Positions 34,332 to 42,959 of a DNA stretch of 64,000 nt are shown here, piece after piece (the stretch's first letter is position 1; every line of letters starts with the position of its first letter). A model generated the notes under the pieces. That model was not told the origin of the DNA. It was given only the letters and a program-made list of their open reading frames with translations, and searched no databases. A program made the translations under genes and the position numbers. The DNA comes from Halorussus limi. GTDB taxonomy: Archaea > Halobacteriota > Halobacteria > Halobacteriales > Haladaptataceae. The DNA lies in NCBI RefSeq assembly GCF_023238205.1, contig NZ_CP096659.1, positions 1 to 64,000 of the forward strand, written 5' to 3'.

Positions 34332-34628
34332 ATGACAGACCGCTCCGACGAGGGAGACCGAACCCGAGCGCACGTCTTCGTCTCCGGAAACGTACAGGGC
34401 GTCTACTACCGGGCGAACACCCGCGACGCCGCCCGAGAGAGGGGCGTCGACGGGTGGGTCCGGAATCTCGACGACGGTCGCGTCGAGGCCGTCTTCGAGG
34501 GTCCGCAGGACGCCGTCGAAGAGATGGTCGAGTGGTGTCACACCGGCAGTCCCGCCGCCGACGTGGACGGCGTGGAGGTCGAGTACGACGACCCCGAGGG
34601 CGAGGACGGCTTCCGCGTCCGACGGTAG
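34332..34628 (+). CDS. acyP: Acylphosphatase
   Basis: 98 residues. The active-site loop VSGNVQGVYYRANTRDAARE keeps the phosphate-binding Arg and the GxVQGVxYR signature. The catalytic Asn lies in VDGWVRNLDDGRVEAVFEGP. It hydrolyses acyl phosphates such as carbamoyl phosphate. The ATG at 34332 begins a short acidic, halophile-like extension before the domain. TATA-like CCTTAAGC lies about 32 bp upstream. Confidence 0.95.
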   Translation: MTDRSDEGDRTRAHVFVSGNVQGVYYRANTRDAARERGVDGWVRNLDDGRVEAVFEGPQDAVEEMVEWCHTGSPAADVDGVEVEYDDPEGEDGFRVRR

Positions 34629-34712
34629 CCGAGACGCCGCCGACGCGACCGTCCGGACCCGGCGAGGCCAGCACGGTTTTCCCCGTCAGTCGCGTACTGC
34701 TTCCGACCAGCC

Positions 34713-35147
34713 ATGCGCGAGAACACGCCCGAAATCGGCGTCGAAGTGCGAGGTACCGACACCGAACCGCTCCCGCAGGGTACCGCCGGGGACGGGACCG
34801 ACCCCGGCGAGCAACTCGTCGTCCGCGTCGCCGTCCCCGTCGTGAACCCCCAGTCGAACACCCGCGACTCGACGGTGGACGGCGACGCCATCGTCGGCCG
34901 GATTCCGGTGGCGAACGCCGACACTCCCTGCGCGGACGACCTGCTCGACGCGGCGGTCGTCACGGTCCTCGAAGAGCGCGTGACCGCTTACTACCCCCGG
35001 CCCGACGAGGGCGAAGTCGCGGCGCTCGTCTGGGAGGCCGCGACCGACGAGTGGCGCTGCGAGGAGTGGGAACTCGACGGCGGGTTCGAGGTCGAGTCCG
35101 GGCGCAGGGACGACGACGAGGCGGTTCTCTGGGAGCCGGAAGAATAA
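34713..35147 (+). CDS. Haloarchaeal hypothetical acidic protein
   Basis: 144 residues, strongly acidic, no signal or membrane segment. A conserved-looking stretch (PGEQLVVRVAVPVVNPQSNT, then ILGRI-like VGRIPVANADTPCADDLLDA) suggests a compact beta-alpha fold. A Trp-rich acidic C-terminus follows (AATDEWRCEEWELDGGFEVE). I do not recognise a family. Upstream lies GCCAGCACGG-TTTT (34667-34680), which partly matches the shared element of the disordered-protein genes. It converges on the Gln-rich gene. Confidence 0.65.
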   Translation: MRENTPEIGVEVRGTDTEPLPQGTAGDGTDPGEQLVVRVAVPVVNPQSNTRDSTVDGDAIVGRIPVANADTPCADDLLDAAVVTVLEERVTAYYPRPDEGEVAALVWEAATDEWRCEEWELDGGFEVESGRRDDDEAVLWEPEE

Positions 35148-35181
35148 GGAAATTCGGAACGACCGCGAGTTCGAGCGGAGT

Positions 35182-36699
35182 TCAGTACCGGTCGTCGCGG
35201 CGGTCCTGCCGGTCGCCGCCGCGATACCGGCCGTCGCCGGACTGCGAGTGCGGGTCGGCCTCTCGGTTCTCGACCTGCCGACTGTAGGTCTCGCCTCGGT
35301 GCTGCTCGTGGCGACCCTGCGACTGGTTCTGCTGCTGCCCCTGCGGCGGGTTCTGCTGCTGGCCCTGCCGCTGATTCTGCTGCTGGCCCTGCCGCTGATT
35401 CTGCTGATAGCTCTGCGGCTGATTCTGCTGAGGACCCCGTGACTGCTGGCCCTGCGACTGGCGACTACCGTATCGGCGGCCACCTCGCTGGCTTTCCCCG
35501 CGCTGGCTTTCCCCGCGCTCTCGCTCGTCGCGCCGTTGGGGCGTCCCGGCCGGTCCGGTCGGAATCGGTCCCGACCGGCGCTCGGTCCGCTGGCGGGTCA
35601 CTCTGAGTCGCTGAGAGTAGGACGGCCCGCCGCTCGGTTGCTGGTGTGGCTGCTTCGACGCCGTTCGCTGAGTGGACTGCTCGGGCGATTGCTGTCGGGA
35701 CTGCTGTTGGGATGGCTGTCGGGACTGCTCCTTCGGTGCCTGTCGGGACTGCTGTTGGGGTTGCTGCTGCGGCGACTGCCCGGACTGGTGCTGCGGTGAC
35801 TGCCGCGACTGCTCCTGATACGACTCCTGCTGGTGGGACTGCTGGGGCGACGGTCGCCGCTGGGGCATCTCGGCGGGCGCGTCGCGTCTCGACTGCTGTC
35901 CCTGCTGGCGTCCCCGCTGGTCGTCCTGCCGCCGGCCGCCCTGGTACCGGCCCGGCGAGGACTGCCCGCCCCGTCGCTCCGACGGCGAGAACTGCTCGCC
36001 GCCGTGGGGATGGTCGGCGTGACTCTGCTGGTGGCGCGACTCGCCCCCGAACGAGAGGCTGTGACGGCTTCCCTGCGTTTGCTGGCCGCCGGTCTGTTGC
36101 TGACCGCCGGTCTGACCTCGGTCGTCCGTCTGCGACTGGCCCTGTACCGGTGGCTGACTCTGTTCCGGTTGCTGGCCCTGCGCCGGTGGCTGACCCTGCG
36201 TCTGCTGATGGCTCTCCCCCTGCGGAGACTGTTGCTGTCGCGGTTGAGACTGCGGGCTTCCGGACTGCTGGCGGCGTCCGCCGTATCGACGCGGCGAGGA
36301 CTGCTGTCCCGACGATTGCTGGCGCGACGGCTGCTGACCGAGCGCCTGCTGGCGCGACGCCTCCGGTCCGGGCGACTCCCGACTTCCGGTCTCGCCGCGG
36401 GCCTGCGTGGAGTACTGCTCGCGCGGGGTGTGGTTGCCCTGCTGGCGCGAGTCGCCCCCGAAGCGCATGCTGACCTGCCGGTCGGACCCCGACTGGTCCG
36501 ACCCGCCCCGACCCTGACCGCCCTCGACTGGCACGATAACTTCGCTGCCCTGCATCCGCTCTTTCACGTCGTGCTCGACCTCCTCGGGGCTTCGGTCGTC
36601 GCCGCGCCCTCGCTGGTCGGGTCGTCGCTGGTCGCCGCGACCGCGTTCCTCGTTCTGACGGTACTCTCGGCCTCCCTGTCGGTACTGGTCGTTCGACAT
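35182..36699 (-). CDS. Gln/Ser/Arg-rich intrinsically disordered protein
   Basis: 505 residues, about one quarter glutamine, with long QQ-rich and RGQQ repeats such as QQSRQQSPEQ and NQRQGQQQNQRQGQQQN. Two short conserved-looking patches, KERMQGSEVIVPVEGGQG (about 50-67) and VSMRFGGDSRQQ (about 78-89), occur early; a similar RHSLSFGGESRHQQ recurs later. No transmembrane segment or signal. Low-complexity Q/R/S composition suggests phase separation or a filament or surface-binding role (inference). It resembles the His-rich protein at 27368 only in composition and the RRYGSR motif. Internal tandem repeats make length variation likely. ATG 36699 is 36 bp after the shared element. Confidence 0.72.
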   Translation of the reverse strand: MSNDQYRQGGREYRQNEERGRGDQRRPDQRGRGDDRSPEEVEHDVKERMQGSEVIVPVEGGQGRGGSDQSGSDRQVSMRFGGDSRQQGNHTPREQYSTQARGETGSRESPGPEASRQQALGQQPSRQQSSGQQSSPRRYGGRRQQSGSPQSQPRQQQSPQGESHQQTQGQPPAQGQQPEQSQPPVQGQSQTDDRGQTGGQQQTGGQQTQGSRHSLSFGGESRHQQSHADHPHGGEQFSPSERRGGQSSPGRYQGGRRQDDQRGRQQGQQSRRDAPAEMPQRRPSPQQSHQQESYQEQSRQSPQHQSGQSPQQQPQQQSRQAPKEQSRQPSQQQSRQQSPEQSTQRTASKQPHQQPSGGPSYSQRLRVTRQRTERRSGPIPTGPAGTPQRRDERERGESQRGESQRGGRRYGSRQSQGQQSRGPQQNQPQSYQQNQRQGQQQNQRQGQQQNPPQGQQQNQSQGRHEQHRGETYSRQVENREADPHSQSGDGRYRGGDRQDRRDDRY

Positions 36700-36735
36700 A
36701 GTAATCTCCCCGGCAGTATTTCGGGCCGCGAGACT

Positions 36736-36751
36736 CTTATCCGTGCTGGCT
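36736..36751 (-). promoter_or_regulatory. Shared promoter element, copy 2
   Basis: On the minus strand this reads AGCCAGCACGGATAAG, ending 36 bp before the ATG at 36699. It differs at one base from the copy at 28154-28169, which has the same spacing. Confidence 0.6.
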
Positions 36752-36944
36752 AGCCGGGGTCGAAACGCCCGGTATGGAAACATCTGTGTTTCTTTAAGAT
36801 ACCTTTTCAATTTCAATAGAATCGTACGTATTTCTCTCGCCGCGTTCGTGTCTTCTGATTGATAACGGGGTAGCGGCACCTCTCGCACCCCGTCGCGTAC
36901 CGCCGACAACAGGACTTAACGCGGTCCCCGACCAACGCCCGGAC

Positions 36945-38387
36945 ATGATTTCGTCCGAGCGGATGGCACAGGTGGACGCCAACGCGGCCGCCCTCGGCGT
37001 GCCCCGCAAACAGTTGATGGAGTCGAGCGGCAACGCGGTCGCCCGCGAGGTCCGGGCGGTCGCCGACCCCGGCGCGCGGGTAGCGGTCGTCACGGGCCGC
37101 GGGAACAACGGCGGCGACGGCTTCGTCGCGGTCCGGTTCTTGGACGACTACGACACGTCGGTCCATCTGCTGGGCCGCGAAGAGACCATCGCGACCGACA
37201 TCGCCCGCGAGAACTGGGCGGCGCTCCGGCGGGGCGACTACGCGACCGAGACCGTCACCGACTCGCGGGCGTTCGAGTTGCCCGAGTGCGACGTGGTGGT
37301 GGACGCGATGCTCGGCACCGGCGTGACGGGCGCGCTCCGGGAACCCGAGGCCACCGCGGCCGAGCGAATCAACGAGAGCGACGCCACCGTCGTCGCGGTG
37401 GACGTGCCCTCCGGCGTCGACGCGAACACGGGGGACGCCGACGGCACCGCGGTCGAGGCCGACCGCGTGGTCACGTTCCACGACCGCAAGCCCGGTCTCG
37501 ACTCGCTCGACGCCGAAGTCGCGGTCGCTGACATCGGCGTCCCCGCCGCGGCCGAGCGGTTCGTCGGGCCGGGCGACATGCTCCCGGTCCGACAGGGGTC
37601 GGGGGCCGACGACGCCCGCGTCTACGTCGTCGGCGGCGGCCCGTACACCGGTGCCCCGGCGCTCGCCGCGCAGGCCGCGCTCCGAGCGGGCGCGAACCTC
37701 TCGTTCGTCGCCGCGCCCGGCCCGGTCGCGCCCCAGATTCAGGGCTACGCCGAGGACCTCATCGTCCAGTCCTACGAGGGCGAGCGACTCGACCCCGAGC
37801 AGGTACCGGACCTCGTGGACACCGCCGAGAGCTACGACGACGTGGTGGTCCTCGGGCCGGGTCTCGGAAACGCCGACGAGACCTTGGAGGCCGCCGAGCG
37901 GTTCCTCGCGGAGTTCTCGGGCCGGGCGGTCGTGGACGCCGACGCGCTCCCGGTCGTGCCGGAGGTCGAGACCGACGCCACGCTGGTCTGCACGCCCAAT
38001 CGCAAGGAACTCGCGAAGATGGGCGGGCCGGAGGTCGAGAGCGCCGACGCGCTCGCCGACCGCGCCGACGAAATCGAGGCCTTCGCCGCCGAGTTGGGCC
38101 ACGTCGTGGTGGCGAAGGCGGAAGATGACGTGATTTCGGACGGCGAGCGCACTCGCGTCTCGAAGGCCGGAACCTCGGGCATGACCGTCGGCGGCACGGG
38201 CGACACGCTCGCTGGCGCGACGGCGGGTCTGTTCGCGGCCCACGACGCTTTCGAGTCGGCCTGCATGGCGACCTACGCCAACGGTCGGGCGGCGGAACTC
38301 CTCGACGAGGAGCGCCACGACGGCCTGCTGGCTTCGGACCTGCTAGACGCGCTCCCCCGCGCCATCTGGGGTGATGACGATGCGTGA
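36945..38387 (+). CDS. nnr: Bifunctional NAD(P)H-hydrate epimerase/dehydratase
   Basis: 480 residues. The N-terminal YjeF-like epimerase (about 1-210) has VTGRGNNGGDGFVAVRFL and VVDAMLGTGVTGALREPEA. The C-terminal ADP-dependent dehydratase (about 215-480) has YVVGGGPYTGAPALAAQAAL, VVVLGPGLGNADETLEAAE, and the catalytic Gly/Asp loop GMTVGGTGDTLAGATAGL. Together they repair the R and S hydrates of NADH and NADPH. ATG 36945 begins the epimerase domain. The end overlaps the start of moaC, so the two are co-transcribed. Confidence 0.95.
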   Translation: MISSERMAQVDANAAALGVPRKQLMESSGNAVAREVRAVADPGARVAVVTGRGNNGGDGFVAVRFLDDYDTSVHLLGREETIATDIARENWAALRRGDYATETVTDSRAFELPECDVVVDAMLGTGVTGALREPEATAAERINESDATVVAVDVPSGVDANTGDADGTAVEADRVVTFHDRKPGLDSLDAEVAVADIGVPAAAERFVGPGDMLPVRQGSGADDARVYVVGGGPYTGAPALAAQAALRAGANLSFVAAPGPVAPQIQGYAEDLIVQSYEGERLDPEQVPDLVDTAESYDDVVVLGPGLGNADETLEAAERFLAEFSGRAVVDADALPVVPEVETDATLVCTPNRKELAKMGGPEVESADALADRADEIEAFAAELGHVVVAKAEDDVISDGERTRVSKAGTSGMTVGGTGDTLAGATAGLFAAHDAFESACMATYANGRAAELLDEERHDGLLASDLLDALPRAIWGDDDA

Positions 38388-38913
38388 TTCGACCGAGGAC
38401 GACGGGGAAGCGCGCGACGACCCCGAACTGACCCACACCGACGAGTCGGGCGAGGTCCAGATGGTGGACGTGGGCGACAAACCCGACACCGCCCGCCGGG
38501 CGGTCGCCGCGGGCGAGATTCGCCTCCGGCCAGAGACTATCGGCGCCATCCGCGACAACGACGTGAAAAAGGGCGACGTGCTGGCAACCGCCCGTGTCGG
38601 CGCGGTGCAGGCGGTCAAGCACACGTGGGAGACCATCCCGATGTGCCACCAGATTCCGATTACGAACGTCGAGACCGACTTCGAACTCGGCGACGACCGC
38701 GTGACGCTGGAAGTCGCGGTCGAGACCACGGGCAAGACCGGGTGCGAGATGGAGGCGCTGGAGGGGGTCACGACCGGCCTGAACGTGGTCTGGGACATGG
38801 TGAAGGCCGTCGAGAAGCGCGCGGAGTCGTCCCCGGAGGACGCCGACGGCCCGTACCCCGCCACCGGCATCGAGGACGTGCGGGTGGTCGAGAAGACGAA
38901 GCGCGAACTCTGA
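38380..38913 (+). CDS. moaC: Cyclic pyranopterin monophosphate synthase MoaC
   Basis: 177 residues. Conserved MoaC blocks: MVDVGDKPDTARRAVAAGEI, KKGDVLATARVGAVQAVKHT, IPMCHQIPITNVETDFEL, and TGCEMEALEGVTTGLNVVWD (with the Lys/Asp-rich active site later). It converts the GTP-derived intermediate to cyclic pyranopterin in molybdopterin synthesis. ATG 38380 sits 6 bp after GGGGTGAT and overlaps the nnr stop by 8 bases; GTG 38371 and ATG 38374 are in-frame alternatives adding two or three residues. Confidence 0.94.
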   Translation: MRDSTEDDGEARDDPELTHTDESGEVQMVDVGDKPDTARRAVAAGEIRLRPETIGAIRDNDVKKGDVLATARVGAVQAVKHTWETIPMCHQIPITNVETDFELGDDRVTLEVAVETTGKTGCEMEALEGVTTGLNVVWDMVKAVEKRAESSPEDADGPYPATGIEDVRVVEKTKREL

Positions 38914-38964
38914 CGGTCGCCTCCGACGCAGACGGGAGGTGACGGTACTCCGACGGACCGCCGG

Positions 38965-39723
38965 TCAGCCGTCTCGGTCGTCGGTCGTCTCCCCGTCCAC
39001 CGCGTCGTCGGTCCGGTTCCCGCCGGCGCTCTCCCCGTCCTCCGACCCGTCGCCATCCTCGTCTTCCGACCCGTCGCCCTCCTCGTCTTCCGACTCGTCG
39101 CTCTCCGCTTGGGGGTCCCGATACGTCACTTCCTCGCCGAGCGTGACCCGGAAGTCCGGCGGCATGTCCTCGTTCGCTCGCCGCCAGCGGTACACGTCGT
39201 ACCAGTGGCCGAGACTCGCCACCGCGAACAGGGCGACGACGAGCGCGGCCACGGCGACCGAACCCACCTCGGCGAACGGCGGCACGCCGAACCGGACCAG
39301 CGCGAGGAGACCGGCAGAAATCGCGGTGACGGCGAGGTACACCTTGTACCACGCCACCCGCGTTCGGGGGTCGTTCGCCAGCAACAGTTCGACGGTCGGG
39401 TCGGTCACGCGCCCCACCACCCGGTCGCGCCGGCGGTCGTCGTAGGCGACGAGGTCGCACTCGACCAGCGCCGGAACGTGACGCCGCCGAAGCGACGCCG
39501 CGACCGACGCGGTCCGCTCCGGGGCCACCTCCTCGGGCGTGGTGGTCCGCTCCCACGCGGCCACCTGTCTCGCCACCTCCTCGACCGGGACGGGACCGGA
39601 CTGCTCGTGCAGGTAGTAGAGTGCATATCTGCGTCGGCGACTGCCAACGGTCGCGGCGACGAGTCGCTCCCGAGAGCGGGACGCGCCGGTCTTCGAGCGC
39701 CTGCGGTTTCGGTCGCTTACCAT
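38965..39723 (-). CDS. DUF7344-like winged-helix protein with membrane helices
   Basis: 252 residues. Residues about 22-110 form a winged-helix domain (RRRRYALYYLHEQSGPVPVE, VARQVAAWERTTTPEEVAP, RRRHVPALVECDLVAYDD), a type found in haloarchaeal regulators (DUF7344 name from memory). Two membrane helices follow (about 125-145, TAISAGLLALVRFG, and 152-172). The protein ends in a very acidic SDESEDEEGDGSED tail. It may be a membrane-linked transcription regulator (inference). ATG 39723 chosen; it stands alone. Confidence 0.78.
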   Translation of the reverse strand: MVSDRNRRRSKTGASRSRERLVAATVGSRRRRYALYYLHEQSGPVPVEEVARQVAAWERTTTPEEVAPERTASVAASLRRRHVPALVECDLVAYDDRRRDRVVGRVTDPTVELLLANDPRTRVAWYKVYLAVTAISAGLLALVRFGVPPFAEVGSVAVAALVVALFAVASLGHWYDVYRWRRANEDMPPDFRVTLGEEVTYRDPQAESDESEDEEGDGSEDEDGDGSEDGESAGGNRTDDAVDGETTDDRDG

Positions 39724-39919
39724 CGTCGGGGGACGGAGCGTTCGACGCGCCGACCGCGGCCGCGTCTGCCGTGCGTGTCTGACGGTCGGGACCACTTTGT
39801 TATTCGCCGTCGTCGGGGTCCCGCGGCGAGACTATCGAAAATACGCGGCGCGACATCGGCGTTACCGCCGTCCGGCAGTCGGCGTAACGAGCGTTGCGCG
39901 ACGGCGAACGGGAGCGTCG

Positions 39920-41215
39920 TCAGGCCGAGAGCGCGCTGGCCAACTCCCCGGCCTTCGCCCGCGACTGCTCGACGATGGCGGGCCGGGCCTCGAAGTCGAC
40001 GACCACTTCGTCGTCGGCGTAGGACACGTCGTTGACCCGCGCGTGGTCGTGGACCCACGAGACGACGCTCATGGTGTCCTCGGTCATCGGCAGGACGAGG
40101 CGCTCGCGCTCCCAGTCGGGGAGTTCGTCGTCGATGCGCTCGCGCAGGCCCGTCAGGTTCGTCTGCTCCTTGCCCGAGACCGCGATGGGGTTCGGAGCGA
40201 GCGCCGAGAGGGCTTCGACCTTCTCGGCGAGTTCGTCGTCGCTCACGGCGTCGATTTTGTTCAGCACCGTCACGATGGGTGCTTCGTTGCGCTCGTAGAG
40301 GGTGTCGTGGCAGGTGACGAGTTTCTCGCGTATCTCCTCGACGGGTTCGCTCACGTCCACGACGAGCAAGACGAGGTCGGCGTAGTACACCGCGTCGAGG
40401 GTGGACTTGAACGACTCGACCAACCAGTGGGGCAGGTCGCTGATGAACCCGACGGTGTCGGTCAGCAGCACGTTCCGGCGCTCCATGTCCATCTTCCGGG
40501 TCGTCGTCCCGAGCGTGGTGAACAGGCGGTCTTGGGCCTCCGCCGTGGTGTCCAAGTCCGGATGGAGTTCCTCGTTCTCGCCGAGTTCGAGGTCGGCCGC
40601 GAGGCTCTGCATCAGGGTCGATTTCCCGGCGTTGGTGTACCCGGCCATCGCTACGAGGTCGAATCCCGACTCCCGGCGGCGGTCCCGGCGGTCGGCCTCG
40701 GTCCGGGCGATGGAGTCGAGTTCGTCCTTGATGTTCGAAATCTGGTCTTTGATGTCCTGTTCGCGGCTCTCGTCGTACTCACCCAGTCCCATGAACCCCG
40801 GTCGCTCGTCGCGCTTGGCGAGACTGGTCTTGGCCTCCGCCCGCGGGAGTTCGTACCGGAGTTCGGCCAGTTCGACCTGCAGCTGGGCCTTCCGGGTCTG
40901 GGCGCGCTGGCCGAAGATTTCGAGGATGAGTCTGAACCGGTCGATGACCTTGGTCTCCTCGGGGAACTTCTGACCGAGGTTGTACGTCTGGTACGGGCCG
41001 AGTTCGTTGTCGAAGACGACCACGTCGGCCCCGGTCTCGGCGACCGCGGTCCCGATTTCGGCGGCCTTCCCCTCCCCGACCTGTAACGCCGGGTCCTCCT
41101 TGCGCGACTGGGTGAACTCGGCGGCGACCTCGTAGCCCGCGGCGCGGGCGAGGTCGCGTATCTCTTCGGTGTCTGGCGTGCCGGAATCGACTCGCTTGAC
41201 GATGATGGCTTTCAT
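39920..41215 (-). CDS. hflX: HflX-family GTPase
   Basis: 431 residues. An N-terminal HflX domain (ETGADVVVFDNELGPYQTYN) and a coiled helix pair (RKAQLQVELAELRYELPRAE) precede the GTPase. G1 is MAGYTNAGKSTL, G3 DTVGF, G4 NKIDA and G5 VSGKE. It binds ribosomes and may rescue stalled or stressed subunits. Start 41215 overlaps the stop of the DUF2209 gene by four bases (ATGA), so they form an operon with DUF2209 first. A short C-terminal domain after the GTPase is normal for HflX. Confidence 0.95.
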   Translation of the reverse strand: MKAIIVKRVDSGTPDTEEIRDLARAAGYEVAAEFTQSRKEDPALQVGEGKAAEIGTAVAETGADVVVFDNELGPYQTYNLGQKFPEETKVIDRFRLILEIFGQRAQTRKAQLQVELAELRYELPRAEAKTSLAKRDERPGFMGLGEYDESREQDIKDQISNIKDELDSIARTEADRRDRRRESGFDLVAMAGYTNAGKSTLMQSLAADLELGENEELHPDLDTTAEAQDRLFTTLGTTTRKMDMERRNVLLTDTVGFISDLPHWLVESFKSTLDAVYYADLVLLVVDVSEPVEEIREKLVTCHDTLYERNEAPIVTVLNKIDAVSDDELAEKVEALSALAPNPIAVSGKEQTNLTGLRERIDDELPDWERERLVLPMTEDTMSVVSWVHDHARVNDVSYADDEVVVDFEARPAIVEQSRAKAGELASALSA

Positions 41216-41568
41216 AGGAACAGTTTTCGGGCGGAGTACGCGGCGTGGTGTGCGGCTTGTACGGTCTTGCGTTCGGCTATACTCTCGACGTACTTGAACC
41301 TCGGGCCGAGGAACTGCTCGACCTTCACTTCGGGTTCCTCGTAGAACTCGCCGCGTTCCGCGACCACGGGACCTTCCGGCGGTTCGGGGAGTTCCGCGAC
41401 AGCGTCGGCGACGACCCGGGCGGCGTTCTCGAACGTCGGCGGGTTCTCGCTCGTGGCGAACCCCATCCCCTCGACCGCTCTGAGACGGGTCGTACCTACG
41501 GCAGCGTAGACCGCCGCCGCCACCATCAGGTACTCGCCGGACTCCTCGTGGCGGCCGCTGATGTCCAC
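41212..41568 (-). CDS. DUF2209-family protein (RNase H-fold-like)
   Basis: 118 residues from GTG 41568. DISGRHEESGEYLMVAAAVY is the signature of this archaeal family, whose core resembles an RNase H fold with an early Asp. FVESIAERKTVQAAHHAAYS near the end is also conserved. Homologs usually start a few residues earlier with a Val-rich strand; here codons TVVG precede the GTG but no ATG lies between them and a stop, so a non-standard start upstream is possible. Co-transcribed with hflX. Confidence 0.8.
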   Translation of the reverse strand: MDISGRHEESGEYLMVAAAVYAAVGTTRLRAVEGMGFATSENPPTFENAARVVADAVAELPEPPEGPVVAERGEFYEEPEVKVEQFLGPRFKYVESIAERKTVQAAHHAAYSARKLFL

Positions 41569-41802
41569 GCCGACGACGGTGGCTTCGCTGGTGTTAGCCT
41601 CGCCGGGCCTTCACTCCGGTTGTCCGGGCCACGGTGCCCATGCGATGTCGATACGGTCCCGACCCATTTCAATCATACGTCGGGTCGTTCGAGTCAGCTA
41701 GCCGATGGTTATCGACGTGTAATGAACCGGTCTCCGCCGTCGGTTCAAGCTCCGGCCGCGCTTACCACAAGAGCCTTATTCCGTCGTTGTGGGGTTGGTC
41801 GT

Positions 41803-42123
41803 ATGCCCCTCGAAATAGATCCCCAGCAACTCGGACTCGAATTCGGGTCCGGGGCCGTCGTGGGCGGCGTCATCGGGTTCGCTGCGAAGAAGGTAGCGAA
41901 ACTCGTCGCCGTCATCGTCGGTCTCGAACTGGCGCTGTTCAAGTTCCTCGAATCGCGCGGCATCCTGACGGTCGACTGGAACAAGCTCACCGCGGGCGTC
42001 CTCAAGGCGAGCGAAACCGCCCAGAGCGGCACGCCACCGTCGTGGGTCACGACCATCCTCTCGACGCTCTCGGTCGGGGCCGGATTCAGCGGCGGCTTCC
42101 TGCTCGGCTTCCGGAAGGGATAG
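41803..42123 (+). CDS. FUN14-family membrane protein
   Basis: 106 residues. It matches the FUN14 domain: two or three membrane helices (FGSGAVVGGVIGFAAKKVAK, VAVIVGLELALFKFLESRGI, ILSTLSVGAGFSGGFLLGFR). Archaeal function unknown; eukaryotic FUNDC1 is a mitophagy receptor. TATA-like GCCTTATTCC about 27 bp before the ATG suggests a leaderless transcript. CCACAA and TTGTGG arms flank this TATA. Convergent with the SBDS gene. Confidence 0.88.
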   Translation: MPLEIDPQQLGLEFGSGAVVGGVIGFAAKKVAKLVAVIVGLELALFKFLESRGILTVDWNKLTAGVLKASETAQSGTPPSWVTTILSTLSVGAGFSGGFLLGFRKG

Positions 42124-42233
42124 TTTCCGTCTCGGACCGCTTGACCGCCTCACGGCGGTCGAGTCTCCGCAGTGACGCTCGGAAGAACCGTTCCATTTTC
42201 GACGACCGACGTTATCGCGAATCCGAACGCGCC

Positions 42234-42959
42234 TCAGCGCGTGCTGAGTTCGTCCTCGTCTTTGATGATTCGGGTCTCGGCCTCGCCGCTGGTGTGTTCG
42301 TTCACGAGGTCGTAGAACTCGTTTTGCATCCCGGCGGGGAACGTGAGGACGCCGACCCATCCGCCGTCGTTCTGCCACTCCTCGCGTTCGAGGTCGCCGA
42401 ACTGGCGAATCTTGGCCTGCGCGCTCCCGGCGTAGTCGGCGGGCACCTGCACCGCCACCGTCACCTCGTCGAACCGGATGGGGATGACCGGCCGGAGCGC
42501 GTCGAGCGCCTCGTCGACCTGCGTCTCGACGGGTTCCATCGGGTCCACCCGGAAGTCGGTCTCTTCGAGCGCGCTCTCGATGCGTTCGGGCGGGTGAGGC
42601 GCGTTGTCCATCTGGGGGTTGACCGCGTTGCGCGTGATGCGGTTGACCAGATTCTTGTGCTTCTGTTCCTGCATCTCGCGGCGCTGTTCGGCGGTGATCT
42701 GAATCTCCCCGTCCTTGATGACCTGGGGGATGATTTCGAGCGGGTCCGTCGTGCCGAACACCTCCTCGAGCGCCGACTCGGCGGGTCGGTCGCCGCGACT
42801 CGCGTTCTCGAACACGTCCTCGGCCGCGATGACGTCCTCCAGTTCGCCGTCGAACTCGCCGCGCTTGATGGCGAGCGCCGCGTCGGGGTCCACCAGTACC
42901 TCGAACCGCTCGCCGTGGGATTCGAGGCGGGCAGTGACCGCCTCTTCGAGTGGTATCAT
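42234..42959 (-). CDS. Ribosome maturation factor SBDS
   Basis: 241 residues, the normal archaeal length. MIPLEEAVTARLESHGERFE, VDPDAALAIKRGEFDGELED and VFGTTDPLEIIPQVIKDGEI (N-terminal FYSH domain) are followed by QITAEQRREMQEQKHKNLVN and a C-terminal ferredoxin-like domain. It helps release aIF6 from the 60S-like subunit (by homology to Sdo1). ATG 42959 is preceded by TATA-like CTTATTTTAG about 27 bp upstream; the upstream open frame is a chance extension. Confidence 0.93.
   Translation of the reverse strand: MIPLEEAVTARLESHGERFEVLVDPDAALAIKRGEFDGELEDVIAAEDVFENASRGDRPAESALEEVFGTTDPLEIIPQVIKDGEIQITAEQRREMQEQKHKNLVNRITRNAVNPQMDNAPHPPERIESALEETDFRVDPMEPVETQVDEALDALRPVIPIRFDEVTVAVQVPADYAGSAQAKIRQFGDLEREEWQNDGGWVGVLTFPAGMQNEFYDLVNEHTSGEAETRIIKDEDELSTR

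Noticed and set aside
34667-34676. Third copy of GCCAGCACGG before the hypothetical protein at 34713
   Set aside because: Lacks the TAAG end and spacing differs from the two matched copies; a 10-base match can occur by chance in GC-rich DNA, so it is only noted as weak support.
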